From the NCBI GenBank assembly GCA_965218495.1, contig OZ244626.1, positions 3,968,001 through 4,032,000 of the forward strand: DNA of 64,000 nucleotides, written 5' to 3'. Below are positions 1 through 9,030 of the stretch, in pieces. The notes beneath the pieces were generated by a model. That model was not told the origin of the DNA and ran no database searches. It saw only the letters and a program-made list of their open reading frames with translations. The translations under genes were made by a program, and so were the position numbers. Source of the DNA: G965218495 sp965218495 (GTDB lineage Bacteria > Bacteroidota > Rhodothermia > Rhodothermales > Bin80). The number at the start of each line of letters is the position of its first letter. Positions within the stretch are counted from its first letter, which is position 1.

Positions 1-522
1 CCATGCACTTGATACGGAGATGAGTGGGTCAAATCCGATAGTGTGCATGCCAAGCGCGCATCCCGCGTTGGCAACCGCGACTCCGATGGCCCCCAGGCCG
101 ATGACGCCCAAGGTCTTGCCCATAATCTCAGGACCCTTGAAGTGCCATTTGCTCTTTTCGACCTGGGCGGACACATCGTCACCGTGCAGCGTCCTGGCCC
201 ACGTGATGCCCTCTACTATGCGGCGAGACGAAAGCAGCATGCCGCAGAGCACCAACTCCTTTACACTGTTTGCATTTGCACCGGGCGTGTTAAAAACCAC
301 GATGCCGCGCTCGGAGCAAGTCGCGACCGGGAGATTGTTGATGCCGGCACCGGCGCGGGCAACTGCCTTCAGGGACGATGGCAAGGCGGTGCCGTGCAGG
401 TCGTGACTGCGTAGCAAAAAAGCGTCTGGAGCATCGGCTACGGCGCTTACGGTATACCGATCGCCAGGAAACTCCCCTAGCCCCGCCGGAGAAATCGCGT
501 TAAAAGTCTTGACAGTGTACAT
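1..522 (-). CDS. serA: D-3-phosphoglycerate dehydrogenase, 5' part (cut by window edge)
   Basis: The reverse strand opens at an ATG at 522 and stays open for 174 codons to base 1, so only the N-terminal part is present. SerA oxidises 3-phosphoglycerate to 3-phosphohydroxypyruvate, the first step of serine synthesis, in the cytoplasm. The N-terminus (MYTVKTFNAISPAGLGEFPG) and the segment VARAGAGINNLPV followed by GIVVFNTPGANANSVKEL are typical of the D-2-hydroxyacid dehydrogenase catalytic domain. The start of the Rossmann domain follows (GKTLGVIGLGAIGVAVANA). The short form used by Bacteroidota-type bacteria fits the N-terminus, but the C-terminal regulatory region cannot be seen. It is divergent from the MFS gene at 660, and the 137 bp between them should hold both promoters. 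Confidence 0.88.
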   Translation of the reverse strand, partial: MYTVKTFNAISPAGLGEFPGDRYTVSAVADAPDAFLLRSHDLHGTALPSSLKAVARAGAGINNLPVATCSERGIVVFNTPGANANSVKELVLCGMLLSSRRIVEGITWARTLHGDDVSAQVEKSKWHFKGPEIMGKTLGVIGLGAIGVAVANAGCALGMHTIGFDPLISVSSAW

Positions 523-659
523 AGGGTGCGTGATTGCGTCTCGTTAGCTACGGATTTTGGCTGTACGTGCAGGCACTTGCGCTTAACACGTATGCACACC
601 GAATTGAGGTGCCGCGCGTCGTACCTTTGGGCGTTCGGCACAATCCCAGGTAGTTCCTC

Positions 660-1949
660 ATGATGGCCCACACTCCTCGCAAGTCCGTAGCAGCATGGGC
701 CTTCTACGACTTTGCCAACTCCGCGTTTACGACGCTCATCGTCACATTCATTTATGCAGCTTATTTCACCCAGGGTATCGCCGAGAACGAGACGATGGGC
801 ACTGCCCAATGGGCTTGGGCCATCACGATCACGGCCCTTGCGGTAGCGGTACTTTCGCCGTACCTCGGGGCCATTGCAGACCAGTATGGGCTGCGTCAGC
901 GTTTTCTGCTGGTTTCCACAGTTGTGGCCATTGCAGGCAGCGTGCTCCTTTTCATTCCGGGCGAGGGCCAGGTACTGTCGGCCCTGGTCATCTTCACTGT
1001 CGCCAACGTCGCCTTTGAAATGAGCAACGTCTTCTATAACGCGTACCTGCCGGACATTGCGCCGAGAGAAAAGGTAGGACGCGTTTCCGGATTCGGCTGG
1101 GGCCTCGGCTACGTAGGCGGCCTGGTGTGTCTGGTAGTGGCGCTGTTCGGCTTTGTAAAGACGGAAACGCCGCTGTTGGGCTTCTCCACCGAGAACTACG
1201 AACACATCCGCGCCACTAACCTCCTGGTCGCTGCCTGGTATGCCGTGTTTTCTATCCCCATCTTCTTGTGGGTCAAAGGCCGCAAGCCTGAACGGATTGG
1301 GGACCTGCACAGCGTCCTCAAGGGCGCCAATGCGCAGCTTCTCAACACATTCCGTGATATCCGCGCCCGATACAAGCAGCTCCTCCGCTTTTTGATCGCG
1401 CGCCTAGTCTATAACGATGGCCTCATCACGCTCTTTGCATTCGGTGGTGTCTACGCAGTGGGGACGTTTGACTTCACCACCGAAGACGTCATCATCTTTG
1501 GCATAGCGCTGAACGCTACGGCAGGCTTAGGAGCGATCCTCTTCGGATACCTGGACGACTGGCTGGGTGGCAAGACTGCCATCCATCTGTCTTTGGCGGG
1601 ACTCATCATCTTCGCTACTGTAGGAATTCTCGCGCCAAACGCTGGCTGGTTTTGGATCGCTGGCCTTGGGGCAGGCGTCATGGTCGGACCGAATCAGTCC
1701 GCCAGCCGCTCACTTATGGCACGCTTCGTGCCCCATGAAAAGAAAAACGAGTTCTTCGGATTCTTTGCGTTTTCCGGCAAGGCCACCTCGTTTCTGGGCC
1801 CGCTGCTTCTTGGTCAGGTAACGCTTTGGGTTGGCAACCAGCGTGCAGGCATGGCAACGATCATTGCCTTCTTCCTGGTCGGCATGGTACTCTTGGCCCG
1901 TGTAAACGAGAAAACAGGCATGGCGGCCGTGACATCGGCCCCTGCATAG
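660..1949 (+). CDS. MFS transporter, UMF1 (Atg22-like) family, copy 1
   Basis: A 429-residue integral membrane protein of the major facilitator superfamily. The opening segment (AAWAFYDFANSAFTTLIVTF) with its YDFANS motif is the hallmark of the UMF1/Atg22-like branch. About twelve hydrophobic segments are seen, with a cytoplasmic loop near residues 200-240 (after FLWVKGRKPERIGD) separating the two six-helix halves. The second half carries the MVGPNQSASRSLMARFVP motif common in this branch. The substrate is unknown; relatives are called efflux or amino-acid/sugar transporters without firm evidence. ATGs at 660 and 663 are both possible starts. The next gene, 33 bp on, encodes a close paralogue, so the two are probably cotranscribed. 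Confidence 0.88.
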   Translation: MMAHTPRKSVAAWAFYDFANSAFTTLIVTFIYAAYFTQGIAENETMGTAQWAWAITITALAVAVLSPYLGAIADQYGLRQRFLLVSTVVAIAGSVLLFIPGEGQVLSALVIFTVANVAFEMSNVFYNAYLPDIAPREKVGRVSGFGWGLGYVGGLVCLVVALFGFVKTETPLLGFSTENYEHIRATNLLVAAWYAVFSIPIFLWVKGRKPERIGDLHSVLKGANAQLLNTFRDIRARYKQLLRFLIARLVYNDGLITLFAFGGVYAVGTFDFTTEDVIIFGIALNATAGLGAILFGYLDDWLGGKTAIHLSLAGLIIFATVGILAPNAGWFWIAGLGAGVMVGPNQSASRSLMARFVPHEKKNEFFGFFAFSGKATSFLGPLLLGQVTLWVGNQRAGMATIIAFFLVGMVLLARVNEKTGMAAVTSAPA

Positions 1950-1982
1950 CCCTTCGCAACCACCCACAGACTCTACACGGCT

Positions 1983-3260
1983 TTGAGTAGCACCTCGCGT
2001 AGCACGATCACCTCATGGGCACTGTATGACTTTGCCAACTCGTCGTTTCCCACGATCATTGGCACCTTCATCTACGCTACGTATTTCACACAGGCAATTG
2101 CGGAAAACGAGGTGATCGGTGTAGCACAGTGGTCATGGGCTGTTACCATCACCGGTCTTGTGGTCGCGTTCATATCGCCCTACTTCGGTGCCGTCGCCGA
2201 CCTAGGCAGACTCAGGAAGCGATTCCTGATCATTTGTATCGCATGCGCGTCGCTTGGCGCAGGTGCGCTATTCTTCCCTCGTGAGGGACAGGTGCTTTTC
2301 GCGTTGTCCGTCTTCGTATTTGCACAGATTGCATACGAGATGGGCAATGTGTTTTATGATGCGTTCCTGCCGGACATCGCCCCGAGAGATAAGATTGGAA
2401 GTGTCTCCGGCCTGGGTTTGTTTTTCGGATACATGGGCGGCGTCATTTGCCTCATCGTCGCCCTATTCGGCCTGATTCAGACCGACTCTCCTCTATTCGG
2501 ATTCTCTACCGCGGGAGGGGAGAACGTCCGCGCCGCCAATCTCCTAGTCGCGGTGTGGTTCGTGCTGTTCTCGCTTCCCATCGTTGTCCGGGTCCGAATC
2601 CGCCAGACAGCACGTTTGCAAGGCGCGCAGCACATCTTGCGCGACGCAACGCTGCAGCTGCGCACCAGCGTGGTCGAGATGCGACAACGCTACCGGCAAA
2701 CCCTTCGCTTCCTGCTTGCGCGCCTGCTATACAACGACGGCCTTGTCACCATCTTTGCGTTTGGGGGCATCTATGCCGCGGGCACGTTTGGATTTGAGGT
2801 TGCCGATGTCATCATCTTTGGCATCGCCCTGAACGTGACAGCGGGTCTGGGAGCGCTCGCCTTTGGATTCATTGATGACAAAGTCGGCGGGAAGACCACG
2901 ATTTACGTCACACTTATCGGTCTCTGCTGCTGCGTAGCTTTGGGAGCGTTGGCGCCCAACGCCACTTGGTTCTGGGTTGCGGGGCTGGGCACAGGGCTAA
3001 TGGTAGGCCCCAACCAGGCAGCCAGCCGCTCTCTAATGGGCCGCTTTGTGCCAGCAGAAAAGAAGAACGAATTCTTCGGCTTCTTTGCGTTTTCCGGCAA
3101 GGCCACCGCATTCCTGGGCCCACTCCTGATGGGGCAGGCCACGTTGCTCTTTGGGTCACAGCGTGCGGGCATCGCGACCATCTTGCTCTTCTTTCTCGCA
3201 GGGCTTCTGCTTCTTTTGCGCGTTGACGAGAAAGAAGGTGTCGCCGCCGCCCTTGGATAG
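1983..3260 (+). CDS. MFS transporter, UMF1 (Atg22-like) family, copy 2
   Basis: A 425-residue paralogue of the preceding transporter. The two align with almost no gaps, sharing the YDFANSSF opening, the NVFYDAFLPDIAPRDKIGSV stretch and the MVGPNQAASRSLMGRFVPAE motif of the second half. The start is a TTG at 1983, giving MSSTSRSTITSWALYDFANS, in register with copy 1; no ATG fits as well. The pair looks like an old tandem duplication, since substitutions are spread evenly. Copy 2 might have a different substrate, or the two could form a heteromer, but nothing in the sequence shows which. Its stop is only 18 bp from the end of the convergent RpiB-like gene. Confidence 0.87.
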   Translation: MSSTSRSTITSWALYDFANSSFPTIIGTFIYATYFTQAIAENEVIGVAQWSWAVTITGLVVAFISPYFGAVADLGRLRKRFLIICIACASLGAGALFFPREGQVLFALSVFVFAQIAYEMGNVFYDAFLPDIAPRDKIGSVSGLGLFFGYMGGVICLIVALFGLIQTDSPLFGFSTAGGENVRAANLLVAVWFVLFSLPIVVRVRIRQTARLQGAQHILRDATLQLRTSVVEMRQRYRQTLRFLLARLLYNDGLVTIFAFGGIYAAGTFGFEVADVIIFGIALNVTAGLGALAFGFIDDKVGGKTTIYVTLIGLCCCVALGALAPNATWFWVAGLGTGLMVGPNQAASRSLMGRFVPAEKKNEFFGFFAFSGKATAFLGPLLMGQATLLFGSQRAGIATILLFFLAGLLLLLRVDEKEGVAAALG

Positions 3261-3278
3261 TTCGGACGCCTGATTGGC

Positions 3279-3749
3279 CTATTCAGGGGTGCCGCGGGGC
3301 CTTGGGTCCATTTCGCGTAGCCGCTTCATCTGGCGTACATTCCACTCGTCTTCACTGAAGGGTGTAGAGAACCACAAATCAAGGATTTCTTTCACGATGG
3401 CTTCGGGTGTAGCCCGCATACTGAGCGCCAGTACGTTGGCATGGTTCCATATGCGCGCACCCTTTGCGGTCTCTGCATCGTGGCAGAGTGCAGCACGGAT
3501 CCCCGGCACCTTGTTGGCGACGATGCTACAGCCTGTCCCCGTCCAGCACATTACAATGGCTTCGTCGGCGCGGCCTTCGGCTACCAAGTTCGCAGCATCC
3601 TGCGTTACCAGTGGCCAATCCTGCGCGTCTTCTCCCGCCCGCGGCCCAAAGTAGACTGCCTCGTGTCCTCTCACCTTGAGCTCGCGCAGGACCACATCCA
3701 CAATGTGCCCGTATTCGTCACAGCTTACAGCGATCCTTGCCATAGCCAA
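3279..3749 (-). CDS. RpiB/LacA/LacB family sugar-phosphate isomerase
   Basis: A 156-residue cytoplasmic protein of the ribose-5-phosphate isomerase B fold. It begins ARIAVSCDEYGHIVDVVLRE and carries the family core TGTGCSIVANKVPGIRAALC followed by HDAETAKGARIWNHANVLAL, where small RpiB enzymes bind the sugar phosphate. Family members interconvert aldose and ketose phosphates such as ribose-5-phosphate/ribulose-5-phosphate or galactose-6-phosphate/tagatose-6-phosphate. The exact substrate cannot be told here, so no gene symbol is given. Starts at 3749 and 3743 (MAM) are equally possible. It is divergent from the Nif3 gene with about 32 bp between the starts, so the two promoters must overlap. 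Confidence 0.82.
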   Translation of the reverse strand: MAMARIAVSCDEYGHIVDVVLRELKVRGHEAVYFGPRAGEDAQDWPLVTQDAANLVAEGRADEAIVMCWTGTGCSIVANKVPGIRAALCHDAETAKGARIWNHANVLALSMRATPEAIVKEILDLWFSTPFSEDEWNVRQMKRLREMDPRPRGTPE

Positions 3750-3781
3750 AGCGTACTCTACGTAAAAGTCTTTGTGCCCTG

Positions 3782-4615
3782 ATGAATACTAGCAAAACCT
3801 TGCCGACTGTCGGTAACGTCGCCGCCGCGCTTGAGGAATGGGCCGAGCCTTGCTTTGCGGAGTCGTATGATAACGTTGGCCTACATATTGGGGATGTCAC
3901 CCGCCACGTGAGCAGAGGACTCGTAGCCCTTGACCTTACCCCTGCCGTCGTTGAAGAAGCCGTGCTCTGTGGGGCGTCCATCATCATCACGCACCATCCG
4001 CTGTTTTTTCATCCGCTTCGCAGGATTACTGCGGATGACTTCACTGGCAGCATGGCACTGCGCCTGGCGGAGCATCGCATTGCGCTCTACAGTGCACATA
4101 CCAACCTTGATTCGGCGCCCGGCGGCGTTTCATGTGCGCTCGCATCACTCCTGGGCGTTGAGGCGCCGCGATTCCTGATTTCTAATTCCGACCGCGCGTC
4201 CGGAATGGGCGCCATTGGCCATTTGAAGCAACCCCTGGCGCTCCAGGATTTTCTGCAGCGCATCGCGAATCGGCTTCACGTCAGGACGCTACGCTATGTG
4301 GGTGACGATCTGGAACCCATCCAAACGGTAGCAGTGTGCGGCGGAGCCGGCGCCACCCTGATTCCACAGGCCCGTGAGCGAGGGGCAGACGTGTACGTCA
4401 CAGCGGATATTTCGTACCACCGCTTCTTTGAAGTGCTACGCCCTGATGGCGCGTGTGCCATGGCCCTGGTCGATGCTGGCCACTACGAAACCGAACGCCA
4501 CGCCGAAGCACTGCTGTGCGTGATGTTGCAGGAGCGCTTTCCTCAGGTGCATTGGATGCAAACTGCGGAACGGACCAGTCCGATACAATCCTTTTCAAGC
4601 GCGCGTGAACTTTGA
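3782..4615 (+). CDS. Nif3-like dinuclear metal centre protein (DUF34)
   Basis: A 277-residue protein of the Nif3/YbgI family. Family proteins form hexameric toroids holding two metal ions per subunit. The metal-binding motifs are visible: IIITHHPLFFHPLRRI near residue 65, YSAHTNLDSAPGGVSCALAS near residue 103, and GHYETERHAEALLCVML near the C-terminus. The length matches the short form without the PII-like insertion found in some Gram-positive members. A GTP cyclohydrolase I type 2 label is often given to this family, but the physiological reaction is not firmly established. A COG1579 gene follows 42 bp on, an arrangement often seen in Bacteroidota. Confidence 0.87.
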   Translation: MNTSKTLPTVGNVAAALEEWAEPCFAESYDNVGLHIGDVTRHVSRGLVALDLTPAVVEEAVLCGASIIITHHPLFFHPLRRITADDFTGSMALRLAEHRIALYSAHTNLDSAPGGVSCALASLLGVEAPRFLISNSDRASGMGAIGHLKQPLALQDFLQRIANRLHVRTLRYVGDDLEPIQTVAVCGGAGATLIPQARERGADVYVTADISYHRFFEVLRPDGACAMALVDAGHYETERHAEALLCVMLQERFPQVHWMQTAERTSPIQSFSSAREL

Positions 4616-4657
4616 GTCGTGGCATAGCGTTCGAGTGTGTTAACAATCCGAGATTCT

Positions 4658-5497
4658 ATGACATCGCATTCTGAACGGACGATCCGTGAGCAGCTGCGCG
4701 CGCTGGTCAGGCTGCAGCACATCGACAACTGCATCGATAGCCTGGAAAAGGAGCGGGGAGACCTCCCCAACGAGATTCGCGACTTGGAAGATGCCATCGC
4801 GGGGCTTGAGACGCGGATCAGGAATACGCGGGAAGAACAGGAGGGGCTGATAGTCAAGCGGCGGCGTTGGGAACTAGACATCAAAGACGCCGAGATGCTG
4901 ATTAAGCGCTACGAAGAGCAGCAGCCGCAGGTACGCAATAATCGGGAATACGATGCATTAACCAAGGAGATCGAAACGCAGCGGGACCGGATGGCGGAAG
5001 CTGCGCAGATGATCGAAGAGACGGCAGGCTTGCACGATGAGCAGACCGCAAAAATGGCCGAGGCCGAGGATTTGCTGAAGGTGCAAGAGGTTGAGATTGA
5101 ACACAAGCGCGCCCAGTTGGACGAGGTCAGCACCGCTACCGTGCAAAAGCTGGAGGAGCTGGAGGGGCTGCGCGTACTGGCTAGCGAAAGCGTAGACGAA
5201 CGCTATAGGCGCGCCTACGATCGCCTGCGCAAGCGGCTCAGAGACGGTCGAGCGGTCGTGAAGCTGGAGCGCGGCGCCGCTGCAGGCTTTGCGGTTCCGC
5301 CGCAGCGCCAGGTCGAGATTCGACAGCGCAACCGGATCATCGCGTGCGAGCACACTGGGCGCATCATAGTTGACCCGGAAATGTACGCGCAATCAACTGC
5401 AGACCTGGAATGGTCTGACTCGAAGAGTCTCGTTGATAAGATCACTGAACTGGTGGAAGGCACGCACCAGAAGCGCGTGTGGAGTATCAGCGAATAA
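4658..5497 (+). CDS. COG1579-type coiled-coil protein with degenerate zinc ribbon
   Basis: A 279-residue protein. Residues about 10-185 form a long heptad-rich coiled coil, followed by the short C-terminal domain of the COG1579 'zinc ribbon' family (FAVPPQRQVEIRQRN and EHTGRIIVD motifs). The family normally has two Cys pairs. Here the first pair is replaced by GAAAG (residues 206-210), and of the second only C230 remains, with T233 in place of its partner. Zinc binding is therefore unlikely while the fold appears kept. The ATG at 4658 is chosen; an upstream GTG at 4637 would add seven residues. It lies downstream of the Nif3 gene and ends just before the RNase P RNA. Function is unknown. Confidence 0.83.
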   Translation: MTSHSERTIREQLRALVRLQHIDNCIDSLEKERGDLPNEIRDLEDAIAGLETRIRNTREEQEGLIVKRRRWELDIKDAEMLIKRYEEQQPQVRNNREYDALTKEIETQRDRMAEAAQMIEETAGLHDEQTAKMAEAEDLLKVQEVEIEHKRAQLDEVSTATVQKLEELEGLRVLASESVDERYRRAYDRLRKRLRDGRAVVKLERGAAAGFAVPPQRQVEIRQRNRIIACEHTGRIIVDPEMYAQSTADLEWSDSKSLVDKITELVEGTHQKRVWSISE

Positions 5498-5506
5498 TTA
5501 CGAAAA

Positions 5507-5914
5507 GTGCCGGCTGGATCATCGCTTTGTCCGTCGCGGACAGGGAGGAAAGTCCGAACACCATAGGGCACCGTACTTCCTAACGGGAAGGCACCGCATT
5601 GGCGGTGACGGCAAGTGCAACAGAGAGTAGACCAGCCGATGGATGTCGCATCACAGGTTATGGGTGAAAGGGTGCGGGTAAGAGCCCACCAGCGTCCCGG
5701 GCGACCGGGGCGGCTAGGTAAACCCTACGGGGTGCAAGGCCAAATAGCGTCGCGCGCTGGCATTGCCAGCGATAAGGTGGCCCGTCGAACCGGCGGCGCG
5801 GGTAGGCTGCTAGAGGCTGTCGGTGACGTCAGTCCCAGATAGATGATGACCTCCTCTGGCGTGGCGCTGCGGCCGTCATCCAGAGCAGACAGAATTCGGC
5901 TTATAGGCCGGCAC
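5507..5914 (+). ncRNA. rnpB: RNase P RNA, bacterial class A
   Basis: This is the catalytic RNA of ribonuclease P, which matures tRNA 5' ends. The outer helix P1 is seen as GTGCCGGC at 5507-5514 pairing with GCCGGCAC at 5907-5914. The conserved core GAGGAAAGTCCGAAC follows near 5545, the universal ACAGAGAGTA-type and GGGTAAGAGCCCACC-type segments lie in the middle, and the 3' core CAGAATTCGGCTTAT ends the molecule. The length of about 408 nt is normal for class A. It follows the COG1579 gene by 9 bp and may be cotranscribed or have its own promoter inside that gene. A strong hairpin follows. Confidence 0.95.
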
Positions 5915-5928
5915 ACGCCGCAAACAGG

Positions 5929-5953
5929 AAAGGCAGCGCATTGCGCTGCCTTT
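5929..5953. terminator. Hairpin between rnpB and secG, probably a bidirectional terminator
   Basis: A perfect 12-bp inverted repeat (AAAGGCAGCGCA / TGCGCTGCCTTT) sits between the end of rnpB and the stop of the convergent secG gene. It is followed by T-rich sequence on both strands (TTTCTGCTTTC on the plus strand, TTTCCTGTTT on the minus strand). This is the arrangement expected of a shared rho-independent terminator. Confidence 0.8.
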
Positions 5954-5960
5954 CTGCTTT

Positions 5961-6326
5961 CTATTCGCCTGGCGGGGCACCCCCATCCGTGGGGCCCGGA
6001 TCGGGTGGCACGGGCAGGTTTTGTGCGTCCTGCGGCGCAGGCAACATAGGCTGGGATGTCTGGCCTTGCTGCTGGATGATGCTGCGCTGCGTGCCGCCCT
6101 TATCAATGACGAAGTTGGTAAGGATGCACAGGACAATGAAGACCGTCGCCAGAATCCACGTCCCTTTTTCCAAGATGTCCGGCGCCTGCCGTGCGCCCAG
6201 GATCTGCGTGGTGGCGCCGCCAGAGGCAATGCCGGCCAGCCCGCCACCCTTGCCGGATTGGAGCAGGATGAGAAACGTCATTATGATCGCAATGAGCGTA
6301 ATGACGATTACAATGAGGATGAACAT
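5961..6326 (-). CDS. secG: Protein translocase subunit SecG
   Basis: A 121-residue inner-membrane protein. It has two hydrophobic helices (residues about 3-22 and 55-75) separated by the conserved cytoplasmic loop LLQSGKGGGLAGIASGGATT, which identifies SecG. SecG associates with SecYE and eases SecA-driven translocation. The Pro/Gln-rich C-terminal tail (from about residue 80) is longer than in E. coli and is common in Bacteroidota-like SecG. It is last in a minus-strand run after the BamA-like and rsmE genes, which suggests an envelope and ribosome housekeeping operon. Confidence 0.92.
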   Translation of the reverse strand: MFILIVIVITLIAIIMTFLILLQSGKGGGLAGIASGGATTQILGARQAPDILEKGTWILATVFIVLCILTNFVIDKGGTQRSIIQQQGQTSQPMLPAPQDAQNLPVPPDPGPTDGGAPPGE

Positions 6327-6406
6327 GATCCTTTAGGTTACGGACGCGCGGTAACGCCGATGTGCGCAAGGAGTTTCCGGGGCAAACACGTTGGACAGCT
6401 AAACCG

Positions 6407-7201
6407 CTACAGTGGACTATAGAATGCCTCTATCGGCAACAATGGCTTGATCCACTGACTCTCCATTACCGCGCCGACGTTCAGGCAGTGCATCGCCACC
6501 GTTGAGGCTGCCACAATGGCTGCAGTTTCGCTGCGGAGCCTCCGCCGTCCCATGCTTACCACCGTATAGCCACAGTCCTCTGCGTACTTGATTTCCTCCT
6601 CGGCAAAGCCTCCCTCCGGGCCAATCAGAATGCATGCGTCGTCCCACTCACGCCTACTGATTGCCTTCAGCAAGGGAGTGCTTGCGCCCTCGTCGGCAAT
6701 GCAGTTCATTCCATCGCCACTATGAAACAGGACGTGTGGCAGCGGCTGCGGCTCGCGTAAAACGGGCAAGCGGCACCGCCGACACTGCTTCATCGCGGAA
6801 ATGAGTATCTGGCGCGCCCGGTCCATCCGAATCTTCCGGCCTTTCGTACGTTCTGTCATGAGCGGAATGACTTCTGTGACCCCGAGCTCGACGGCCTTTT
6901 CCAGAAACGTCTCAAACCGTTGCTTGCTCTTCAGGAGCGGCACCCCGATGCGCAAGCTGACCTTAGGCTCGTTGAGTTCCAGGCGCCGCTCAAGGGCTAT
7001 CCCCGAAACTTCATCCTTCGATACTCGGGACAGGCGGACACGGTACCAGTTGCCCTCCCCGTCGATGACCTGCACCTCGTCGCCAACCCTTCGGCGCAAC
7101 ACGCGTTCAGCGTGAACTGCTTCGTCCGGCGGCAACGTCACGTGAGCCGGATCTTCCAGCATCTCCGGCGGCACGTAGAATAATGGCGTTTCCTTCTTCA
7201 A
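6407..7201 (-). CDS. rsmE: 16S rRNA (uracil-1498-N3)-methyltransferase
   Basis: A 264-residue SPOUT-class methyltransferase that modifies U1498 of 16S rRNA using S-adenosylmethionine. The N-terminal PUA-like domain covers residues about 1-75. The C-terminal trefoil-knot domain carries family signatures: LLKSKQRFETFLEKAVELGV, ERTKGRKIRM, ILIGPEGGFAEEEI and MGRRRLRSETAAIVAAS. The length is slightly above E. coli RsmE. Its start lies 38 bp downstream of the BamA-like gene stop on the same strand. Confidence 0.93.
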   Translation of the reverse strand: MKKETPLFYVPPEMLEDPAHVTLPPDEAVHAERVLRRRVGDEVQVIDGEGNWYRVRLSRVSKDEVSGIALERRLELNEPKVSLRIGVPLLKSKQRFETFLEKAVELGVTEVIPLMTERTKGRKIRMDRARQILISAMKQCRRCRLPVLREPQPLPHVLFHSGDGMNCIADEGASTPLLKAISRREWDDACILIGPEGGFAEEEIKYAEDCGYTVVSMGRRRLRSETAAIVAASTVAMHCLNVGAVMESQWIKPLLPIEAFYSPL

Positions 7202-7239
7202 AAGTTCCAGGCGCGGTGAAAGGTCAGGCAGCTTGGACG

Positions 7240-8961
7240 CTACAACCCTAACGAAATACTCAAGTGCGCGCGTACTTCTGCGGGCGCCTCAGTACTGGCC
7301 GCCGCGGTAACGTTAATCCGGCCCGCATCGGTCTCAATCTGAAAGCCCAATCCGTAACCTGGGTAGAATCCCCGCAAAGGCTTGTTTGTTCGCAACGCAT
7401 CCACATAGCCAAGGTCGACAAAGGTAAGCACGTGAGACTCCTCGTCCAGCAGGTAGCGATACTCTACCAGAAGACGCGTAGCAAAAGGGACGCGGAATTG
7501 GTCTTCATCGTATCCACGGAGCGAATTGGCACCGCCAAATCGGAAGAAATCGCTCTCATCAAGTTCGCGGCTGCGCAGCAGCATGGTTTCCCCGCCCAAG
7601 ACCAGCGTCTGGCGGCGGGCGGTCGGGATAAACAGCCTCGCACTCGCGCGCAGGCGTGCCTGCTGCAGGCGTGTGCTTTCCTCCGTTGTGTCTGTGCGCG
7701 CCACGCGTAAGGAACGGTCTTTGCGTCCGCTCTCCACACCAGTCTCAACCACAAAACCCCGACGCGGATTGATGGGACTGTCCACTGTGCGTACGCGAAT
7801 GCCGAGCCCTGCGAACAATGCCGTAGCTACTGGAATGCGCTGCTGACCCCCCACAATCCGCAACCCCGCCAGCCCTGGCCTGGTCACTTCTCGTACAAGG
7901 GTAGAAAACACACTCATGCGGCCTTCGAACCGGTAGCCCAGTTCCAGCTCGTAAGCACGCTTGCCGTACGTTGAGTCCTGCTGCAACCCCTCAAAACGGG
8001 CACCCAAGCTGGCCGGCAGGCCAAATGCAAAGGGGTCGCGCGCACGGACGTTGACTCTGCTGACTTGACCGGGTGCCCGGTTAAGCGTGAGTGAGAGCGT
8101 ACGTCCGTAGCCAAACAGGTTGCGAAGTGCCAGGTGCCCGCTCCCCACCAGGGCGCCACTGCCTTTGTCGTCGCGCTCGTAACCTAGCGCCAAATCAAAT
8201 GCACCGGGCGGAGCCTCTGCTACCGGAACCTGAAGTACTAGAGCGCTATCGGCGCCAACTGCAAGGACGGGCGTGCCCACTGCATCGAAGATCTCGGATT
8301 CGTCCAGCCGCTCTTTGACCAAGGCTGGGTCAAAGTGCAGCACTGGCATATTGCCCTTCAGTCCCACCACGCGTCGGACAAAGCTACGACGAGTTCGCTT
8401 AGCCCCGAGCAACGTAATGCTTTGCAATGGGGGTTTGATACCCTCGTTGACAAGGAAAGTCAGGCCGACGCTTGGAGAGTTTAGTGCGGACACTTCCAAT
8501 TCTCCTACCGAAACGCGCGCGAAATGGTAGCCTTCCTCAGCGTAGGCACTCACGAGCGTTTGCGCGTCGCCTTCCACCGACAAAGCGTCAAACGGGCGGC
8601 CCGGTTGAGACTTGAGCATGGCTAGGAGGGCAAGTGAGTCCAGCGCATGAGCCCCGACGATACGTACTGTTTCTATGACCGCGGGCGCGCCGAGCGTGAC
8701 GTACAGCGCAACCCGAACCGGATCCACGCGATACGAATCGATACGCGCAAATAGAAAGCCCTGCCCTTGCAGATTGCTGAGCGCGTCCAATGCGACAATG
8801 CGAATGCTATCGGTTGGCCACGGGCGCTTCGCCGTCCAGGATACAGGCTGACCGTCAGCGATGAGTTCCCACTGAACAGGCTGCGCCTCTATCGTACCCG
8901 GAAGCGCCAGCCAGACCGGCAACCAAGCCAATACAAATGCCCGAAGTGAGTGATTCCTCAT
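7240..8961 (-). CDS. BamA/TamA-like outer-membrane protein (POTRA plus Omp85 barrel)
   Basis: A 573-residue exported protein. A signal peptide (about residues 1-26, ending IEAQP) is followed by roughly 200 residues of POTRA-like repeats (for example APAVIETVRIVGAHALDSLA and PPLQSITLLGAKRTRRSFV). A C-terminal Omp85/D15 beta-barrel follows, with the diagnostic FRFGGANSLRGYDEDQFR motif (the VRGF/Y barrel-lumen motif) and an aromatic/hydrophobic C-terminal strand ending ISLGL. It is shorter than true BamA (about 800 residues with five POTRA domains), so it is more likely a TamA-like or accessory Omp85 protein than the essential BamA. A role in outer-membrane protein or lipid assembly is inferred. 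Confidence 0.85.
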   Translation of the reverse strand: MRNHSLRAFVLAWLPVWLALPGTIEAQPVQWELIADGQPVSWTAKRPWPTDSIRIVALDALSNLQGQGFLFARIDSYRVDPVRVALYVTLGAPAVIETVRIVGAHALDSLALLAMLKSQPGRPFDALSVEGDAQTLVSAYAEEGYHFARVSVGELEVSALNSPSVGLTFLVNEGIKPPLQSITLLGAKRTRRSFVRRVVGLKGNMPVLHFDPALVKERLDESEIFDAVGTPVLAVGADSALVLQVPVAEAPPGAFDLALGYERDDKGSGALVGSGHLALRNLFGYGRTLSLTLNRAPGQVSRVNVRARDPFAFGLPASLGARFEGLQQDSTYGKRAYELELGYRFEGRMSVFSTLVREVTRPGLAGLRIVGGQQRIPVATALFAGLGIRVRTVDSPINPRRGFVVETGVESGRKDRSLRVARTDTTEESTRLQQARLRASARLFIPTARRQTLVLGGETMLLRSRELDESDFFRFGGANSLRGYDEDQFRVPFATRLLVEYRYLLDEESHVLTFVDLGYVDALRTNKPLRGFYPGYGLGFQIETDAGRINVTAAASTEAPAEVRAHLSISLGL

Positions 8962-9030
8962 CGTAACCTGAATCCGAGACGGAAACGAGGCCTGTCATAC
9001 TCCGTTCCAGCATTAAATTCCTGAGCCTGC

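Noticed and set aside
477..1310. 277-codon minus-strand frame over the serA/MFS junction
   Set aside because: Antisense to two confident genes and rich in Arg/Gly/Gln; no family resemblance.
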